The translations under genes were made by a program, and so were the position numbers. Below are positions 1 to 10,364 of a stretch of DNA of 39,307 nucleotides, in pieces; the first letter of the stretch is position 1, and each line of letters starts with the position of its first letter. Below the pieces are notes generated by a model. It was not told where the DNA came from and made no database searches. It worked only from the letters and a program-made list of their open reading frames with translations. This DNA comes from Planctomycetales bacterium (lineage in GTDB: Bacteria; Planctomycetota; Planctomycetia; Planctomycetales; Planctomycetaceae): the NCBI GenBank assembly GCA_016235885.1, contig JACRIH010000097.1, forward strand, positions 1 to 39,307, given 5' to 3'.

Positions 1-9
1 ACGCAAGTT

Positions 10-134
10 CCCTCCCCCCTTTGGAGAGAGGGTTAGGGTGAGGGGCGGTGGTGGGCGATTTGGCGACATTATTATCGAGAGACGCTTCGACCGCCCCTCA
101 CCCCCGACTCCTCTCCCCAAAAGAGGAGAGGGGA
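10..134. repeat. Long inverted repeat of the CTCTCCCC/GGGGAGAG family
   Basis: Two G/C-rich arms (about 10-50 and 91-134) are imperfect reverse complements built around the core ccctaaccctctcc. Each arm also holds its own small hairpin. Related copies lie at 22517-22646, 24933-25064 and 39165-39192. The pair sits just before the cytochrome b start, and reading through it would add an artefactual N-terminus to that protein. Confidence 0.8.
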
Positions 135-166
135 GAAGAACTCACAGGATTCATTCGACCACACTC

Positions 167-1216
167 ATGCACGCAATTACCGCCTGGTTCCACGAACGGC
201 TGCCGATTTCCGGTGAGACTCTGCAAGAGCTTTCCGCCGAACCGGTGCCGAATCATCTCAAGCGCTGGTGGTTCTGCCTCGGTGGGACGCCGGCGTATTT
301 GTTCGTCGTGCAAATCGTGACCGGCATTCTGCTGGCGTTTTACTATCAGGGTTCGACATCGACCGCGTACGACTCGGTGTGGCAGATCACGCACGAGGTG
401 CCATACGGCTGGTACATCCGCAGCGTCCACAAATGGGCGGCGACGATGATGATCGCGGCAGTCATCCTGCATCAGATTCGCGTCTACTTCACGGGGGCGT
501 ATCGAAAGCCGCGAGAGATCAACTGGATGATCGGTTGCTTCCTGCTGGGCTGCACCTTGATGCTGGGGTTCACCGGATACAGCCTCGTATACGAGCAGCT
601 CAGCTATTGGGGGGCGACCGTCGGGGCCAACATCATGGACACCGTGCCGGTCGTGGGCGCGATCGGCAAGCGGATGCTGCTGGCGGGTGATGCCTACAAC
701 GAGCACACGCTGTCGCGGCTGTACATCCTGCACGCGGCCGTGTTGCCGGCCACCGAGATCTTTCTGATCGCAATGCACATCGTAATCCTGCGCGTGCAAG
801 GAGTGACGGAGTTCCGATTCGAGGACGAACCGCACGACGCGCCGCAGCACTTTCAATTCTTCCCCGATCACTTCCTGACGGAATTGATGCTTGGGCTGAT
901 CCTGATGATTCTGCTCAGCGTGTTCGCCACCGTGTTGCCGGCGACGATGGGGCCGCGAGCTGATCCGCTCAGCACGCCCGAGGTGATCAAACCGGAATGG
1001 TTTTTCTACGCGACGTTCCGGTGGCTCAAATTGTTTTCAGGAACCGCCGCCGTGCTGAGCATGGGGTTGATCGGTTTCACGATGTTCGTGTGGCCGTTCA
1101 TCGATGCCCGCATCCGCCGCTGGCATCCGGGCAGCGAAGCCAGCGTGTGGATTGGAATCGTCGGCGCGACGCTCATCATCGGCCTGACCGTATGGGAAGC
1201 CGTGGTGGCACATTGA
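167..1216 (+). CDS. Cytochrome b (b6/bc1-type diheme, with subunit IV-like C-terminus)
   Basis: Membrane diheme cytochrome b of a quinol:cytochrome c oxidoreductase-like complex, 349 aa. Two His pairs on helices II and IV are visible: H88/H102 with 13 residues between, and H189/H204 with 14 between. The 13/14 spacing is the cytochrome b6 pattern. The Qo-site PEWY motif appears as PEWF (275-278) in the C-terminal, subunit IV-like half, so b6 and subunit IV are fused as in bc1. Several hydrophobic helices follow. I chose ATG 167 because the longer reading frame from 38 only translates the upstream palindrome. No Rieske protein is inside the window; it could lie upstream. The octaheme cytochrome follows 98 nt downstream on the same strand, which suggests this protein exchanges electrons between quinone and that cytochrome. 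Confidence 0.9.
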   Translation: MHAITAWFHERLPISGETLQELSAEPVPNHLKRWWFCLGGTPAYLFVVQIVTGILLAFYYQGSTSTAYDSVWQITHEVPYGWYIRSVHKWAATMMIAAVILHQIRVYFTGAYRKPREINWMIGCFLLGCTLMLGFTGYSLVYEQLSYWGATVGANIMDTVPVVGAIGKRMLLAGDAYNEHTLSRLYILHAAVLPATEIFLIAMHIVILRVQGVTEFRFEDEPHDAPQHFQFFPDHFLTELMLGLILMILLSVFATVLPATMGPRADPLSTPEVIKPEWFFYATFRWLKLFSGTAAVLSMGLIGFTMFVWPFIDARIRRWHPGSEASVWIGIVGATLIIGLTVWEAVVAH

Positions 1217-1222
1217 CGCATG

Positions 1223-1297
1223 TTGTAGGTCAGGCTTTCCAACCTGACGCAAGGAGACTGGAATCATACGAGTCAGGCTGGAAAGCCTGACCTACAA
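1223..1297. repeat. 26-bp inverted repeat in the cytochrome b / cytochrome c gap
   Basis: Arms 1223-1248 and 1272-1297 match at 25 of 26 positions around a 23-nt loop. The core is gtaggtcaggctttccaacc. It fills most of the 98-nt gap between the two cytochrome genes. It could attenuate transcription between them, but it lacks a T-run and looks like a dispersed palindromic element. Confidence 0.85.
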
Positions 1298-1314
1298 GCA
1301 GATCGATCCAAGAT

Positions 1315-2976
1315 ATGACTCTCAAAACCAAGCAGTTCATCATCGGCGTCCTCGGAGCCGCGTTCCTCGTCTCGCTGATTTTCGTGCAATGGCGCGAGGT
1401 GGCTCGCAAGCAGGAGGAAGCGGGACTGCGGCCGCATCACGTCAGCGTGCCGGCCAAATCCAAGGCGTGCGTCGAATGTCACGCGAAGACGTCTGCGGGA
1501 ATCGTCAACCACTGGGAGGGGAGCACGCACGCTGTCAAAGGGGTCGGGTGCGTGGAATGCCATCAGGCGGAGAAGGGGGACGTGGATGGGTTCACACACT
1601 ACGGCGAATTGATCGCCACAGTCGTCACGCCGCGCGATTGTTCGCGGTGTCACCCGAAGGAATCGAATGAATTTCAGCACAGCCACCACGCGGCGGCGGG
1701 AAACATCCTCGCGTCGCTCGACAATTTTCTCGCCGAAACAGTCGAAGGTTCCCGCGCGCCGTTCAATCCGCATTCGCCGACCCCCGGCATGGAGGTGACC
1801 CAAGTCAACGGCATGTCGAGCGCGATCGTCGGTTGCTTGCAGTGCCACGGCAGCAAAGTCGGCTTGAAGACGAGCGACGGCGGAATGGTCACGGCGGACG
1901 ATCTGAAGCCTGGTCCGGATGGCCGGCCGACGAATGTCGAAGCCGTCGCGAAGATTTTGAAGGACGCCAATCAGTCGCCGCAGTACCATCCGGCGACATG
2001 GCCGAACACGGGGATCGGGCGGATCAATCTCGACGGGTCGCTCGGATCGTGCTCGGCCTGCCACTCGCGCCACGACTTCTCGCCGCGGCGTGCTCGCCAG
2101 CCGGAGAACTGCGGCAAGTGCCATCTCGGCCCGGACCACCCGCAGAAAGAAGTGTACGAGGAATCGAAACACGGCGTGGCGTATCGCGACCTGCGCGACA
2201 AGATGAACCTCGACGCCCACACGTGGATTCTGGGCAAGGACTACGCGGCGGCCCCGACGTGCGCGACCTGCCACATGTCCGGCCACTCGCGCAACGACGG
2301 CAAGGTCACGCACGATCCGGGCGAACGCATCTCGTGGACCAACCGCCCGCCGGTCAGCCTCGTCATGGACACCGACGAGCACGGCAACGTGGTCAAGGAA
2401 ACCGATCCCGCAAAACGAAAGTCGCTCGTCACGAGTACGTGGCAGGAGAAACGGCAGCAGATGAAGCTGGTCTGTACGCACTGCCACACCGAAAACTACG
2501 TGAACGCGTTCTACCAGCAGTACGATGACTTTGTCGTGAACTACAACGAGAAGTTCGCCAAGCCGGGACAGAAGATCATCGCCAAGCTGCGCGAAACCAA
2601 GCTCATCACTCCCGCCGAATTCGACGAAGAAATCGAATGGACGTGGTTCTACCTCTGGCACCACGAAGGCCGCCGGGCACGTCACGGAGCATCGATGATG
2701 GCTCCGGACTACGCGCACTGGCACGGCATGTACGAAGTCGCCGAGCGGTTTTATCAAAAACTGATCCCGCAGGCGCGTGAAGTTGCCGAGCATGCGGCAC
2801 GTGACGGCAAGGAGGACGAGGCGAAAGCCGTCGTCCAACTCATCGACGAAATCCTCGACCGGCCCGAGCATCGTTGGCTGGAGCGGCAGAAGATGAAAGT
2901 TGCTGTCGAAGCAGCGAAGCAGTCGCTCGTTCAAAAGCCGAAGGGCGCAGTTGAGTCTCCGGCGGGAGACCCTTAA
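1315..2976 (+). CDS. Octaheme c-type cytochrome, hydroxylamine oxidoreductase (HAO)-like
   Basis: A 553-aa protein with eight CxxCH heme-binding motifs starting at C52, C79, C109, C174, C246, C266, C316 and C387. An N-terminal hydrophobic segment (about 8-24) after a short basic start would anchor it or act as a signal. The heme spacing and the conserved tail region HHEGRRARHGASMMAPDY, followed by HWHGMYEV, fit the HAO octaheme family. In Nitrosomonas HAO a C-terminal Tyr cross-links to the catalytic P460 heme. Y466 here lies at a comparable place in the PDY motif, but I cannot prove equivalence. HAO relatives either oxidise hydroxylamine or hydrazine, or reduce nitrite; direction cannot be told from sequence alone. 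The gene sits directly downstream of a cytochrome b, a likely membrane quinone partner. An octaheme reductase of another subfamily is the main alternative. Confidence 0.85.
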   Translation: MTLKTKQFIIGVLGAAFLVSLIFVQWREVARKQEEAGLRPHHVSVPAKSKACVECHAKTSAGIVNHWEGSTHAVKGVGCVECHQAEKGDVDGFTHYGELIATVVTPRDCSRCHPKESNEFQHSHHAAAGNILASLDNFLAETVEGSRAPFNPHSPTPGMEVTQVNGMSSAIVGCLQCHGSKVGLKTSDGGMVTADDLKPGPDGRPTNVEAVAKILKDANQSPQYHPATWPNTGIGRINLDGSLGSCSACHSRHDFSPRRARQPENCGKCHLGPDHPQKEVYEESKHGVAYRDLRDKMNLDAHTWILGKDYAAAPTCATCHMSGHSRNDGKVTHDPGERISWTNRPPVSLVMDTDEHGNVVKETDPAKRKSLVTSTWQEKRQQMKLVCTHCHTENYVNAFYQQYDDFVVNYNEKFAKPGQKIIAKLRETKLITPAEFDEEIEWTWFYLWHHEGRRARHGASMMAPDYAHWHGMYEVAERFYQKLIPQAREVAEHAARDGKEDEAKAVVQLIDEILDRPEHRWLERQKMKVAVEAAKQSLVQKPKGAVESPAGDP

Positions 2977-3128
2977 CCGCCCGTTGAAATACGTGCAGCA
3001 CGTTTCCAAATTGCCCGAATTCACCGGAAAATGAACACGATAAAATTGTGCCCCACGTTTTTTTCAGCAGACTGCCAATCGTTGGTCTGCTCCCCCCGTA
3101 GGATTCTTCATTCTTGGACCATCGCACA

Positions 3129-3669
3129 CTAACCCTGCCCCTCATCGACCGGTGCATTGGGTTGCGGTTGCTGCACCAGGGGCTGGTCGGGTGGCCGAAA
3201 CTGCTGAAACAGTTCGTCCAACTGAAACGCTTCGTATGCGGTTCCCGGCAGTCCAATCAAGCGGTGTCCGACGGATTCCCAAAACAGGTCGCAGATCTGC
3301 TGCTCGCCCGGAGCCGCCTCGTCGATCGCAGCCTCTTCGTTGCCGAAGGGCAACCGCAAAGAATCCACGAGGGAGCTGACTGCTCTCGTTGGCTGGCCCC
3401 GGACTGTCATTCCCAGTCGGGCTGGTGAAGGAAATCGTGCGGTTGCCCAAGTCTTCCGCGATGCTCGACAGGCTGTCGTCAACGGCCAGTGGCGCGTCGT
3501 TCACCTCCGTCACCGCGATCACCATCGTGCTGCTGGACGTCAGCGGATCGGTCACGCCGTTCGTCGTCCCGTCGTCCGTCAACGTGTAGCTGATCGTGTC
3601 CGGACCGTGGTACTGCGCCGCCGGGCTGTAGCTCAGCGTTGCCAGCACCCAACTCCTCTCCGCCGTCAT
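3129..3669 (-). pseudogene. Remnant of a giant tandem-repeat (cadherin/Ig-like) surface protein
   Basis: Reading 3669 towards 3400 on the minus strand gives one typical tandem-95/cadherin-like module: YHGPDTISYTLTDDG, then VTEVNDAPLAVDD, then NDSPGPANESS. The frame then becomes low-complexity Arg/Gly sequence. In another frame (about 3380 to 3129) a coherent acidic C-terminal tail runs to a stop (SLVDSLRLPFGNEEAAIDEA through QQPQPNAPVDEGQG). Intact relatives are thousands of residues long. This looks like an internal deletion with a frame change that joins one repeat to the protein's tail, with the N-terminus also missing. It is very probably not functional. Confidence 0.65.
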
Positions 3670-3699
3670 CCATCACTTGCTCAGCAACGACCGTGAGCC

Positions 3700-3812
3700 T
3701 ACGTTCGGCGCGGGTCTCCTGCCCCCGCCGAAACGCCCGACCGCAGGTCTCCCTCATCGTCGTTAGCCGCGATCGAACGGGCCGGATCAAACAGAAGAGG
3801 AGACCTGCGGTC
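3700..3812. repeat. Inverted repeat of the gaccgcaggtctcc family
   Basis: Perfect 14-bp arms at 3739-3752 and 3799-3812, with a related partial copy (gggtctcctgcccccgccg) at about 3713. It lies in the gene-free stretch between the surface-protein remnant and the PfkB kinase, where I see no intact gene. Confidence 0.6.
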
Positions 3813-3851
3813 AGTCGTTGTGCGGGGTCAGGATAACCCGCGCACGACAGG

Positions 3852-3875
3852 GGAACGGAATGAATTCCGTTCTAC
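3852..3875. repeat. Short palindrome gaacggaat/attccgttc
   Basis: A near-perfect palindrome immediately downstream of the kinase stop codon. The same element occurs at 18109-18134. It could form a 3'-end hairpin for the minus-strand kinase transcript, but no T-run follows. Confidence 0.7.
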
Positions 3876-4855
3876 GATCGCAATCCCGCGACCTCGTCGG
3901 CGGTGAACTTGCGTTGCAGTCGCGCGCCCAACTGAGCCACGACTCGCGCGGCGGCGTGCGAGGCGAGGTGTCCCGCCTGCTTCCAAGTCATCCCGTTTGT
4001 GATCCCGTACAGCAACGCGCCGGCGTACATGTCGCCGGCGCCGGTCGTGTCGATGGCTTGAGTCTCGACTCCTTCCACTGGGATGACCTCGCCGTTGTGC
4101 ATCAGGATCGACCCGTCTTTGCCCAGCGTGAGGGCCACGTTTTCGCAGTGGCGATGGATCGCCTGAGCGCACTCGATGGGGTGATGCAGACCGGTCAGGC
4201 TGCGAGCTTCTTCGAGATTGCAAAACAGCAGATCGATCGGTCCTTCGATCAACTTCCAAAACTCATCCCGAAAGGCGTTGATGAGGAATGGGTCGGAAAC
4301 GGTGAAAGCCACTTTCACGCCATTCCGCTTTGCGAGGTCCATCGCACGCAGCGCCGCCGACCGGGTCGAATCACCCGCGAACAGGTAGCCCTCGACATAC
4401 ACATACTTGGCGTGACGGAGGTTGTCTTCGCGAATGTCGTCCGGTCCGAGCGTCGCCGACACACCGAGGTGAGTGAGCATCGTCCGCTGGGCATCGGGTG
4501 AAATCAAAATCACCGACGTGCCGCTTTGTCCGGCACAAGGCGAGACCGGCATTGCCACGCCGATCTTCCGCATGTCTTCGAGAAAAAACCCGCCGAGTTC
4601 ATCGCCACCGACCTTGCCGGCATAAGCGCCGCGCCCACCGAAGTCCGCCAGACCGATCACCGTGTTCGCGGCCGACCCCCCCGCACAGCGGTTGATGGGT
4701 ACTCCCGCGATCTCCGCCAGCACTCGCTGCTGAGTCGCTTCGTCCACGAGCGTCATCGCCCCCTTCGGAAAGCCGAGCCGGGCGAGCACGTCGTCCGTCA
4801 CCTGGGCTTGGATATCCACCAGCGAGTTGCCAACACCATAGACGTCGAGTTGCAT
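3872..4855 (-). CDS. PfkB-family carbohydrate/nucleoside kinase
   Basis: A 327-aa ribokinase-fold ATP-dependent kinase. Near the N-terminus it has the GGSAANT substrate-binding motif, followed by G-rich [13 protein letters not shown]. Near the C-terminus is the PfkB signature [12 protein letters not shown], whose GAGD aspartate is the catalytic base. The overall pattern, including [12 protein letters not shown] at the start and VSDPFLI in the middle, resembles bacterial adenosine kinase/fructokinase-like members. The substrate cannot be set from sequence. ATG 4855 was chosen because the protein begins with the canonical strand 1; upstream in-frame sequence includes part of a palindromic repeat. 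It is a single-gene unit with repeats on both sides. Confidence 0.88.
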   Translation of the reverse strand: MQLDVYGVGNSLVDIQAQVTDDVLARLGFPKGAMTLVDEATQQRVLAEIAGVPINRCAGGSAANTVIGLADFGGRGAYAGKVGGDELGGFFLEDMRKIGVAMPVSPCAGQSGTSVILISPDAQRTMLTHLGVSATLGPDDIREDNLRHAKYVYVEGYLFAGDSTRSAALRAMDLAKRNGVKVAFTVSDPFLINAFRDEFWKLIEGPIDLLFCNLEEARSLTGLHHPIECAQAIHRHCENVALTLGKDGSILMHNGEVIPVEGVETQAIDTTGAGDMYAGALLYGITNGMTWKQAGHLASHAAARVVAQLGARLQRKFTADEVAGLRS

Positions 4856-4898
4856 GAGAAATTGAAATCTCGTGAAAAAGGCGGGGAACAAACCAAGG

Positions 4899-4972
4899 GT
4901 AGCCACGGTCGCCAGACCGTGGGAGTCAAAGCTCAATTCGCAGACTCCCAACGCTCTGGCAAGCGTGGCTAC
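4899..4972. repeat. Inverted repeat of the gtagccacg...gtggctac family
   Basis: Arms 4899-4926 and 4944-4972 are imperfect reverse complements sharing gtagccacg, cgccaga and gggagt blocks, with a 17-nt loop. It lies between the kinase start and the stop of the zinc-ribbon protein gene. Confidence 0.8.
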
Positions 4973-4984
4973 GTTGACGGACTA

Positions 4985-5254
4985 CTAGCCCACAATCCAC
5001 CGGTAAATCACATACAAGCAAGCCAGTGTTCCGACGATGATCCACCACGGCTTCGGCTGTGGCGACCGATCTTCACGCGAGACATAGCTTCCGCAATGCG
5101 GGCAACGTGGAGAATCCTCGTGAATCTCGCGTTGGCAATTCGGGCAGGGAACCGTCGGCTCATCGTCATCGAAGGACGCGGGTTCATAATCGTCGTCACC
5201 ATCCCGCATGTCCTCGTCATCCCGGTCGTCTTCCTCTGAAACGCGACGAGGCAT
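4985..5254 (-). CDS. Small zinc-ribbon protein with one C-terminal membrane helix
   Basis: An 89-aa protein of unknown function. An acidic N-terminal half (runs of Asp/Glu) precedes a CPNC...CPHC pair of knuckles about 13 residues apart, a zinc-ribbon pattern. A single hydrophobic helix (WWIIVGTLACLYVIYRWIVG) follows at the very end. Such tail-anchored zinc ribbons are frequent in planctomycetes. I chose ATG 5254; the longer frame to 5368 reads through a palindrome whose translation (NPKRKRG) is a typical repeat artefact. It is divergent from thiC. Confidence 0.65.
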   Translation of the reverse strand: MPRRVSEEDDRDDEDMRDGDDDYEPASFDDDEPTVPCPNCQREIHEDSPRCPHCGSYVSREDRSPQPKPWWIIVGTLACLYVIYRWIVG

Positions 5255-5294
5255 GGAAGACTCTTCGCGCACTGAGGCAGGTGGTCCGAAAACT

Positions 5295-6818
<1,524 letters not shown>

Positions 6819-6827
6819 CCTCGTTCG

Positions 6828-8057
6828 ATGCCCGACGTTCCGGTCTTCTCAGTCTCGCAGGTCACGGATCAGATCAAGGATCTGCTCGAAGGCAACCTGC
6901 CGTACGTGTGGGTGGCGGGGGAAATCTCGAACTGCACGCGAGCCGGTTCCGGCCACGTGTATCTCACGTTGAAGGACGACTCGGCACAGTTGCGAGCCGT
7001 CATCTGGCGCGGCACGACGGCGAAGTTCAAGTTTGAGATTCGCGACGGGCTGGAAGTTGTCGCGGGCGGGCCAATCGAAGTGTACGCGGCTCGGGGGACG
7101 TACCAACTCACGATCGACAAGTTGATGCCGCAAGGCATCGGAGCGCTCGAACTCGCGTTTCGGCAACTGTGCGAGAAACTCCAGGCGCAAGGGCTGTTCG
7201 CACCGGAACGCAAACGGCCATTGCCGAGGTTTCCACGGCGGATCGCGCTCATCACGAGTCCCAGCAGCGCGGCGGTCCGCGACATGCTGCAAGTCATCAC
7301 GCGCCGCTGGACGGCGAGCGACATCGTGATCCTGCCCGTGTCGGTGCAGGGTGAAACGGCCGCTGCTGAAATTGCGGCCGCGCTGCGTTCCGTCGGGAAA
7401 ATCCCCGGTGTTGATGTCGTCATCACCGGGCGTGGTGGCGGCAGCATCGAAGACTTGTGGGCCTTCAACGAAGAGATCGTCGCGCGGGCGATCTTCGACT
7501 GTCCGGTCCCGGTCATCAGCGCGGTCGGACACGAGATCGACGTGACGGTCGCGGACTTGGTCGCCGACCGGCGGGCACTCACTCCCAGTGAAGCCGGCGA
7601 ATTGGTTGTGCCGCAGCGGGACGAAGTGCGTCAAGAAGTGAATCGCATCCGCCAGCGGATGGTCTCGGCGCTGCAAGGCCGCGCGGCGGCGGCTCGGATG
7701 AAACTCGAAAGCATTGCCAACCGACGTGCCTTCACGCACCCGGCCGAACGATTGCACGACCTGTCTCGCCAACTGGACGAACTCGACGCCCGCGCTCGAC
7801 GCGCGGTCGCGGGGCGAGTCGAACTCTCTCGCCAGCAACTCGCGACAGCGTCCGCTGCGTTGCACGCTCTCAGCCCGCTGCGAGTCCTCGAACGCGGCTA
7901 CTCGGTGACTCGCACCGATCCCATAGGCGTCATCGTTCGTTCCGCAAGCCAACTTCAACCCGGCGACCACATCCGGACGAAGTTGCAAGTTGGGGAGATC
8001 ATCAGCCGCGTCGAAAGCGTCTTGCCCGACGAACGAACGTCATCATCACACGACTGA
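6828..8057 (+). CDS. xseA: Exodeoxyribonuclease VII large subunit
   Basis: A 409-aa catalytic subunit of exonuclease VII, which degrades single-stranded DNA to oligonucleotides. The N-terminal OB-fold (about 1-100, starting FSVSQVTDQIKDLLE) is followed by the nuclease core with ALITSPSSAAVRDML, the GRGGGSIEDLWAFN block and HEIDVTVADLVADRRALTPSEA, then a helical region and the C-terminal LRVLERGYSVTR motif. Length matches the family. It starts 9 nt after thiC, suggesting cotranscription. The small subunit gene xseB is not adjacent. The gene ends 16 nt from the convergent end of the glycosyltransferase operon. Confidence 0.96.
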   Translation: MPDVPVFSVSQVTDQIKDLLEGNLPYVWVAGEISNCTRAGSGHVYLTLKDDSAQLRAVIWRGTTAKFKFEIRDGLEVVAGGPIEVYAARGTYQLTIDKLMPQGIGALELAFRQLCEKLQAQGLFAPERKRPLPRFPRRIALITSPSSAAVRDMLQVITRRWTASDIVILPVSVQGETAAAEIAAALRSVGKIPGVDVVITGRGGGSIEDLWAFNEEIVARAIFDCPVPVISAVGHEIDVTVADLVADRRALTPSEAGELVVPQRDEVRQEVNRIRQRMVSALQGRAAAARMKLESIANRRAFTHPAERLHDLSRQLDELDARARRAVAGRVELSRQQLATASAALHALSPLRVLERGYSVTRTDPIGVIVRSASQLQPGDHIRTKLQVGEIISRVESVLPDERTSSSHD

Positions 8058-8073
8058 ATTCTGGCGAATTCAG

Positions 8074-10098
8074 CTACGCCGCGCGAGCGGACTTGCTGTT
8101 CGTTTTCGCTCCGCCGACTGGCCGGATGATGGCCGGTGTGTACTCCTGCGGGTTCAGTTCAATCTCGCCCACGAAATCGACGGGGCCTTGCAGGCAGGAC
8201 AAGAGCGGATTGAGAACGTCCGCACGGTTGCGCGGCGTCGCCAGCGTGAAATTGTGTCCGGGCCGAATGTCGAAGAACCGGGAATAATACCGGTCGTGTA
8301 CGATCAAATCGTGATGCAGCCTGACGAAGTCGAACAGTTCGTTCTGGCTCGGTTGCAGCAACGGCGGACGATTCGGAACGTACTGAGCCTGTGCGAACGG
8401 AGTGAACACAATCCGTCCGCCGGTTCGCGCCGCGGCCGCTCCCAGCCAGGCTCCCCACAGCGCGCGGGATGCGGTCTGCGGGACGGTTCTCGATGCGTCG
8501 TGGAGGAAATCTCGGCGGCAGATCGAAAAATCGTTCGGCACGAGGCTCACCGTTCGCTGGCAGAATGCCCAACTGTGGTAGCCGGAATCGATCTGTGCGT
8601 GACGGCCGCAATCCGGAGCACCAGACACTCCGCCAAATCCGAAATGTTCTCCGGCGCTGGCGACTAATCCTTCGGCGCTCAGCAACCGCGGCGAAACGGC
8701 GACGGCATCGGCATGCACATCAAACACCCCGGTCGCTTCCCATGCCCAGCCGTTCGCGCTGACTCGCAGGTTGTCGGAGAGCATGGCGACCAACGTGTTC
8801 GACGCGAGCGTCGGCAACGTCTGGCGCAGGAATGCGGCGAATCCCTGCGTGTACGTCGCGGCGAGTAATTGTCCCGCAGGGAGCAGCCCCTCCATCGCGT
8901 GGATGACTCGGTGATGATCGGCGGTGAGTGTCCCAAGCACGGTGATTGCCAGTCGCGGGTAGGGCGTGTTACCGATCAGCGACTTCAGGCACTGGCCGAG
9001 TTGCCTTGGTGAATCCTCAGCGAAAACGAACACGTGCAACGGTTCCGGTTCGACCGGCTTGCGCGCCGGATACCACAGGCCAATGCGTCCGAACAGCGGA
9101 TTCGATCGCAGTTCGATTTTGTGAGGCGACGCCAGTGTCGCCAGATGTTGCCCGAGCACGTGCTTCTGGCAGTCCAGCGTGTACATCTTCGCCCGGTCGT
9201 GCGTCGAGGCGGACGAGCCTTCGTGAATGCGCCAACTGTACAACACCTCTGGAACGTGCAACGGAACATGGCCCCGTCGCAGCAGCCGTGTGAACGTGTC
9301 CCAATCGTGACAGCCGCGCGCGTCGTCATCGGTGTACGCGTCCACTTCGATGGCCGCCTCTCGCGAAATCGCGCACAGGTGAGCGATGTAACAGCAGTTG
9401 AGGAACAGCGCCGGGTCCCAATCCGGTTTGAGGAACGGATAGTATGGGATGGATTCGGCGTAGATCTTGTCTTCGTCGGAATAGGCCACGGCCGGAAAGT
9501 TGGCTCGCGCCAGGCACGCGGACATCACGCGCAGGGCGTCGGGGTACAACAGGTCGTCCGAATCAACCGGCAACACGTACCGACCGTTCGCGGCGTCGAA
9601 GGCCGCTCGCGTCCCGCGCATGATCCCGACGTTCTGCTCCAGTCGAACCAGTCTGACGCGCCGGTCCCTCCGCAGTTCGTCCAGCACAGCCAGCGTTTCC
9701 GGCTTTCGGCTCCCGTTGTCACACACCACCCATTCGCAGGGAAAGTCCTGGGCGAACACGCTTGCGGCCATTTCCTTCAGAAATTTCGCAGGTGTGTCGT
9801 ACACGGGCGTGATGATGGAAAACAGCGACGGGTCCGCAGCGACGTCGTACTCGGCGCCGCGGCGGCTGACCCGCTGCTTGATCCAAGTCGGGTAGTCCAT
9901 CGAATAGTCGGCCGGGTTGGATTTGTTGCCAGGTCCCGCGAGTGGCAACAGCGGTGCCGACGCCATGCGCGCGGCGAGAAGCGGTTGACGTGTCCAGCGG
10001 CGTCGCAGGTAGCCCGTGATTCGTTCGCGAGTGACCGGCCCACGCAAGCGACGTCGCCAGCGCTGGGCAAACCCCTCGTTGTTGTTTTGTACAGTCAT
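8074..10098 (-). CDS. Family 2 glycosyltransferase, tandem GT2-like domains (674 aa)
   Basis: Probably cytoplasmic or membrane-associated enzyme adding sugars to a surface polysaccharide. A basic N-terminus (about 1-60) precedes a complete GT-A domain: FSIITPVYDTP at about 92, the metal-binding DSDD at 179-182, YSDEDK, and the acceptor-side DWD in ARGCHDWDTF. A second GT2-like fold follows (from about 355), where the DXD position reads LSDNL, so it is probably degenerate. The C-terminal block AGEHFGFGGVSGAPD through SICRRDFL is shared almost word for word with the 685-aa protein upstream, marking a tandem duplication. It is last in the operon, separated by 266 nt of palindromes from its paralogue. 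The donor and acceptor are unknown. Confidence 0.85.
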   Translation of the reverse strand: MTVQNNNEGFAQRWRRRLRGPVTRERITGYLRRRWTRQPLLAARMASAPLLPLAGPGNKSNPADYSMDYPTWIKQRVSRRGAEYDVAADPSLFSIITPVYDTPAKFLKEMAASVFAQDFPCEWVVCDNGSRKPETLAVLDELRRDRRVRLVRLEQNVGIMRGTRAAFDAANGRYVLPVDSDDLLYPDALRVMSACLARANFPAVAYSDEDKIYAESIPYYPFLKPDWDPALFLNCCYIAHLCAISREAAIEVDAYTDDDARGCHDWDTFTRLLRRGHVPLHVPEVLYSWRIHEGSSASTHDRAKMYTLDCQKHVLGQHLATLASPHKIELRSNPLFGRIGLWYPARKPVEPEPLHVFVFAEDSPRQLGQCLKSLIGNTPYPRLAITVLGTLTADHHRVIHAMEGLLPAGQLLAATYTQGFAAFLRQTLPTLASNTLVAMLSDNLRVSANGWAWEATGVFDVHADAVAVSPRLLSAEGLVASAGEHFGFGGVSGAPDCGRHAQIDSGYHSWAFCQRTVSLVPNDFSICRRDFLHDASRTVPQTASRALWGAWLGAAAARTGGRIVFTPFAQAQYVPNRPPLLQPSQNELFDFVRLHHDLIVHDRYYSRFFDIRPGHNFTLATPRNRADVLNPLLSCLQGPVDFVGEIELNPQEYTPAIIRPVGGAKTNSKSARAA

Positions 10099-10174
10099 GC
10101 CGAGTCATCCCTTGCTGTCGATTGTGATGTGATCAAGGCCGACTGGTCCGCCAGTCCTGATCTCATAGCTTCGT

Positions 10175-10270
10175 TTATTGGGACTCAGGTTGATGTTTGC
10201 GTCGAGTTCATCTCGGTGGTTCCCGACAAGCGGGTTGGCGTCGCACAAACATCAACCTGAGTCCCAATAA
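10175..10270. repeat. Perfect 25-bp inverted repeat between the two paralogous GT genes
   Basis: Arms 10175-10199 and 10246-10270 are exact reverse complements (core ttattgggactcaggttgat) around a 46-nt loop. The right arm shares its last two bases with the next inverted repeat. The 266 nt between the GT genes hold these elements and no gene that I can see. Confidence 0.9.
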
Positions 10271-10342
10271 CCCGGAGCCAACGGCGACGGTGTGTCAAAC
10301 GTCTCGCGGCCCACGACGCGCCGTCGCCGTTGGCTCCGGGTT
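10269..10342. repeat. Perfect 22-bp inverted repeat abutting the previous one
   Basis: Arms 10269-10290 and 10321-10342 are exact reverse complements (core cccggagccaacggcgac). It begins inside the last bases of the 10175-10270 repeat, so two different palindrome families are directly joined. It lies 22 nt beyond the stop codon of the 685-aa GT gene. Confidence 0.9.
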
Positions 10343-10364
10343 AAACGACGTAGCGTGTCATTTT

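Noticed and set aside
38-166. N-terminal extension of cytochrome b back to position 38
   Set aside because: The extra residues (SPPTPLPKRGEG) are translation of the CTCTCCCC repeat; the family N-terminus begins at 167.
1273-3024. 583-aa open frame antisense to the octaheme cytochrome
   Set aside because: Arg/Val-rich translation with no family motifs; it is the GC-skew shadow of a clear eight-CxxCH gene on the other strand.
9034-10260. 408-aa open frame antisense to the 674-aa glycosyltransferase
   Set aside because: No recognisable motifs, and the opposite strand shows full GT2 signatures. It also runs through a palindrome.
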